Shown in pieces: positions 61,447-64,000 of a stretch of DNA of 64,000 nt. How positions within the stretch are numbered: position 1 is the first letter of the stretch; each line of letters starts with the position of its first letter. Below the pieces are notes generated by a model. It saw only the letters and a list, made by a program, of their open reading frames with translations. It made no database searches and had not been told where the DNA came from. This DNA comes from JAAGZL01 sp050297535 (GTDB lineage Bacteria > Pseudomonadota > Gammaproteobacteria > Chromatiales > Chromatiaceae), in NCBI GenBank assembly GCA_050297535.1, contig JBNKSV010000008.1:1-64000 (forward strand), in the 5' to 3' direction. Both the position numbers and the translations under genes were made by a program.

Positions 61447-61877
61447 TTTCCTAATCTCTTCACCCGTTCCGATGGGCTTATTACATCGGTCAAACGAATG
61501 CCGAACTTCTCGTTCACCACCACGACCTCGCCCTGGGCGATCAGTGTGCCATTTACCAAAACATCCATCGGTTCACCAGCAAGCCTATCTAGTTCAACAA
61601 CTGAACCTTGATTAAGCTGCAGCAGGTTACGGATATTGATATTGGTGCGCCCGATCTCCATGGATATGGTTACAGGTATATCCAGGATACTATCCAGATT
61701 AACGTCTGGATTAATTCCGCCGGTACTTACACTGTCATCTTGCAAGTTCTGAAATTGCGCAGATTTGGCGTTACTGGCGGCTGCAGGCTCTTTATTCGCA
61801 GTCTCATCCTGTTCTTCCAATGCTGCCGCCCATTCATCGGCCATTGCTTCATTAGGGTCTTTATCTGTTTCACTCAT
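61443..61877 (-). CDS. fliN: Flagellar motor switch protein FliN
   Basis: The 144-residue switch component has a variable acidic N-terminus and a C-terminal SpoA domain (LDIPVTISMEIGRTNINIRNLLQLNQGS, then GEPMDVLVNGTLIAQGEVVVVNEKFGIRLTDV). It forms the C-ring base with FliM. It lies 17 bases after fliM. Confidence 0.95.
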   Translation of the reverse strand: MSETDKDPNEAMADEWAAALEEQDETANKEPAAASNAKSAQFQNLQDDSVSTGGINPDVNLDSILDIPVTISMEIGRTNINIRNLLQLNQGSVVELDRLAGEPMDVLVNGTLIAQGEVVVVNEKFGIRLTDVISPSERVKRLGK

Positions 61878-61894
61878 GGTCAGATCCCATCACA

Positions 61895-62911
61895 TTAGTT
61901 AGCTGAGTCGCCGTACAAATCATGTATATCTTTCTTGGGTTCTACAGCGATTTTTTCCCGAATCTTTATTGCGTAGTTACCGCCAGAAACCCCAACCTGC
62001 CCGCGAAACAGTGGGATGTCAGAGGTACACAAATCCACCATCTCCGGAATATCCAGTGGAATGATGTCGCCCTTTTTCAATGCCGCCATCTCTTTCAGGG
62101 TAATCTGTGTCTCTGCCAGCACACTGGTCAGTTCCAGATCGGCATGCTGGATCCGAGCCCGTAACGATCGCTCCCAACGCTCATCCCTATCACCGCGGTC
62201 GCTCTGTACACCTGCATCCAGAAGATCGCGAATCGGTTCCACCATCGAATATGGCATTACGAAATGCAGATCACCTCCACCTGACTCCAGGTCAATATTG
62301 AAGGTGGTAACCACAACCACCTCGGACGGGCTAACGATATTGGCGAATTGTGGATTTACCTCAGATCCAAGATATTCAAAATCCACCTTCAGCACCGGTC
62401 TCCAGGCCTCAGACATGTCGCGAAAGATGAGATCCAACAACATCTTCACCACACGCAATTCGGTAGGGGTGAAATCCCGCCCTTCAATCTTGGTGTGAAA
62501 ACGGCCACTACCACCGAAATAATTATCCACCACACTGAATACCAGCTTGGGATCAAGTACACACAACCCCTTACCTCGAAGAGGGTTTATCTTTACCAGA
62601 TTCAGGCTGGTAGGCACAAACAGGGTGTGAACAAACTCTGAGAACTTCAGCATCTGCACCCCAGATGCGGAGATATCAGCCGTACGCCTGAGCATACCAA
62701 AGAGGCTGGTGCGATAGTGACGGGCAAAACGTTCGTTGATCATCTCCAAAGTAGGCATACGCCCACGGACGATGCGGTCCTGACTGTTAAAGTCATACCC
62801 TCTGGCTACACCGTCGTAGGCATCTAACTCTTCGGTTTCAACTTTGCCGTCATCAACGCCATGCAATAGCGCGTCGATTTCGTCTTGTGATAGTAGGTCG
62901 TTAGCTGACAT
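61895..62911 (-). CDS. fliM: Flagellar motor switch protein FliM
   Basis: The 338-residue switch protein begins with the CheY-binding peptide LLSQDEIDALLHGVDDG (residues 6-22), has a middle CheC-like domain (GRMPTLEMINERFARHYR, NYFGGSGRF) and a C-terminal SpoA domain (SDIPLFRGQVGVSGGNYAIKI). It begins three bases after fliL. Confidence 0.96.
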   Translation of the reverse strand: MSANDLLSQDEIDALLHGVDDGKVETEELDAYDGVARGYDFNSQDRIVRGRMPTLEMINERFARHYRTSLFGMLRRTADISASGVQMLKFSEFVHTLFVPTSLNLVKINPLRGKGLCVLDPKLVFSVVDNYFGGSGRFHTKIEGRDFTPTELRVVKMLLDLIFRDMSEAWRPVLKVDFEYLGSEVNPQFANIVSPSEVVVVTTFNIDLESGGGDLHFVMPYSMVEPIRDLLDAGVQSDRGDRDERWERSLRARIQHADLELTSVLAETQITLKEMAALKKGDIIPLDIPEMVDLCTSDIPLFRGQVGVSGGNYAIKIREKIAVEPKKDIHDLYGDSAN

Positions 62912-62914
62912 AGT

Positions 62915-63457
62915 TTATTGCATTACAAAACTGGAAAAATACACGGCCTCCACCTCTCCCGGGCCACCCTGATCTTTTACAATCTTTTGTATCGCCTCTT
63001 TTACCTCAGTTTGCAGTTGTTCTTTACCAGATCTTTTGCTCAGCTTGCTGGCATCCTGGGTACTGAACAGATTCAGTAATTGATTCCTGATCATCGGATC
63101 ATTTGCCTGTATAAATTCCAACAGCTTCTGATCACGCACCATTACATCTACCCCAACCTGCATCATCTTCGCACCGGTATTTGGCGGTAAATTCACGACA
63201 AACACCGGATCCAGAGAGAGATACATCGCAGGACCTTTCTCCGTGGCGCTATCAGCAGTCTTATCGCCATCCGCCTGATCCGTTTGCGCCGTTTCCGGCG
63301 CTGCCTCATCGTCTCCAGACAGGAACCACCAGGCTCCAGCACCACCCAGAATGACCACCAACGATGCAGCCGCAATAATTATTATCAGTTTTTTCTTGGA
63401 ACCACCCTGCTTCTCTTCGCCAAGATCCAGATCCTCATCCAACTCTTCTTCAACCAT
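62915..63457 (-). CDS. fliL: Flagellar basal-body protein FliL
   Basis: The 180-residue protein has an acidic N-terminus, a single membrane helix (about residues 24-46) and a periplasmic FliL domain ending in VYFSSFVMQ. It supports the stators. It is the first gene of the leftward cluster. A sigma-54 promoter sits about 35-50 bases upstream of its ATG. A signal-peptide version of the same domain is encoded at 14649-15053. Confidence 0.94.
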   Translation of the reverse strand: MVEEELDEDLDLGEEKQGGSKKKLIIIIAAASLVVILGGAGAWWFLSGDDEAAPETAQTDQADGDKTADSATEKGPAMYLSLDPVFVVNLPPNTGAKMMQVGVDVMVRDQKLLEFIQANDPMIRNQLLNLFSTQDASKLSKRSGKEQLQTEVKEAIQKIVKDQGGPGEVEAVYFSSFVMQ

Positions 63458-63491
63458 TTCTATACTCCAGGGTTAGGGTCAATTCAGTATG

Positions 63492-63507
63492 TGCAATTGA
63501 CGTGCCA
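63492..63507 (-). promoter_or_regulatory. Sigma-54 promoter of the fliL operon
   Basis: On the minus strand the sequence is TGGCACGTCAATTGCA, an exact match to the -24/-12 consensus TGGCACG-N4-TTGCA. It lies 34 bases ahead of the fliL start. This implies control by RpoN with a FleQ/FlrA-type activator, as in Pseudomonas and Vibrio class II/III flagellar genes. Confidence 0.9.
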
Positions 63508-63597
63508 GTGACTTAAAAGATAATTTTTCAAGATAATTCCATGAGTTACGGGATATAGTTTATTAAACGTCAGACTATTGACTCAGCTTTCTGGAAT

Positions 63598-64000
63598 CTA
63601 AGGCAGATTTCCGTCAGCTAACCGTTCTTCCTCAAATGCCATAACTTGCGACTTGGCATTCTCCTCATTAACCATAGCAAGCAATACAGCACCTGCAACG
63701 AACAGAATCAGCACTGACAATATAGATAATCTAGGACTACCGGTGGCTATGGAAACCCACCCCATGATCAGGGGACCAAGGACGGCGGCAAACTTTCCCA
63801 CCATGTTGTAAAAACCAAAGAACTCTCCAGACTCAGACCTGGGGATAATCCTGGCATAGAGGGAGCGACTAAGCGCCTGTATACCCCCCTGAACCATACC
63901 GATGACCACGGCTAGAACATAAAACTCCCACACTTGTCGCATCTGATAGGCCCAGACAATAACCAGAAAGTAGACGAATATCGCCAACATAATACCCTTA
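63598..64000 (-). CDS. MFS transporter, C-terminal part (UMF1-like), truncated by window edge
   Basis: The visible 134 residues hold four membrane segments and a polar C-terminal tail (MVNEENAKSQVMAFEEERLADGNLP). GGIQALSRSLYARIIPRSESGEFFGFYNMVGKF, read in two halves, is typical of the UMF1/YxiO group of the major facilitator superfamily. The frame is open to the edge, so the start lies beyond the window. It is on the same strand as, and upstream of, fliL, but the sigma-54 promoter shows that fliL has its own start. Confidence 0.82.
   Translation of the reverse strand, partial: KGIMLAIFVYFLVIVWAYQMRQVWEFYVLAVVIGMVQGGIQALSRSLYARIIPRSESGEFFGFYNMVGKFAAVLGPLIMGWVSIATGSPRLSILSVLILFVAGAVLLAMVNEENAKSQVMAFEEERLADGNLP

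Overview
The window looks like a piece of a gammaproteobacterial chromosome from a motile, probably aquatic bacterium. The synteny around plsX-fabH, the MaoP/HdfR pair, the YceF-type Maf protein and the rlmD/cysM genes all match gammaproteobacterial families. The long flagellar-chemotaxis cluster has the order seen in polarly flagellated species such as Pseudomonas and Vibrio (FlhF/FlhG, ParC/ParP, MotC/MotD between cheB and parC). A sodium-pump oxaloacetate decarboxylase suggests use of a sodium gradient. Species cannot be named from the sequence.

Layout. 1-3.7 kb: fatty-acid/phospholipid genes yceD-rpmF-plsX-fabH-fabG, leftward and without fabD. 3.8-7.1 kb: oadGAB. 7.3-8.65 kb: a REP-associated tyrosine transposase inside a field of inverted repeats. 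8.7-11.3 kb: maf (yceF type) and an EF-G paralogue. 11.5-12.9 kb: a low-complexity lipoprotein, an IS200-type element and a 57-residue membrane protein. 13-21.7 kb: hpt-nagZ, a secreted FliL-like protein, a leftward rlmD-CYTH-peptide transporter operon containing an L,D-transpeptidase, then cysM. 21.8-32.9 kb: a TonB receptor, a periplasmic binding protein and a BarA-like hybrid kinase in a row, then btuFCD facing btuB with its cobalamin riboswitch. 33.1-36.6 kb: an HsbR-like phosphatase regulator, a diguanylate cyclase and an atypical lexA. 36.6-42.5 kb: a DUF1704/ATP-grasp pair, maoP/hdfR, an unknown protein and a TehA-family transporter. 42.7-43 kb: tRNA-Ser with a duplicated 3' end. 43.3-44.1 kb: a methyltransferase. 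44.1-63.5 kb: one leftward flagellar and chemotaxis cluster from fliL to DUF2802, headed by a near-perfect sigma-54 promoter. The window ends inside an MFS gene.

How the parts work together. fliLMNOPQR-flhBA encode switch and export parts; flhF/flhG set flagellar place and number; fliA is the late sigma factor; cheYZAB-motCD-parC-parP-cheW encode signalling, stators and array positioning. The cobalamin genes form an uptake route (BtuB outer membrane, BtuF periplasm, BtuCD inner membrane). The most interesting loci are the amidohydrolase-DUF1704 protein coupled to a GshB-like ligase, the CheA linker with three FliM-like motifs, the transposase carrying its own repeat in its reading frame, the receptor-binding protein-kinase trio, and the atypical lexA with a GAAC-N7-GAAC site. 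All functional statements are from reading motifs and context; no searches were run.
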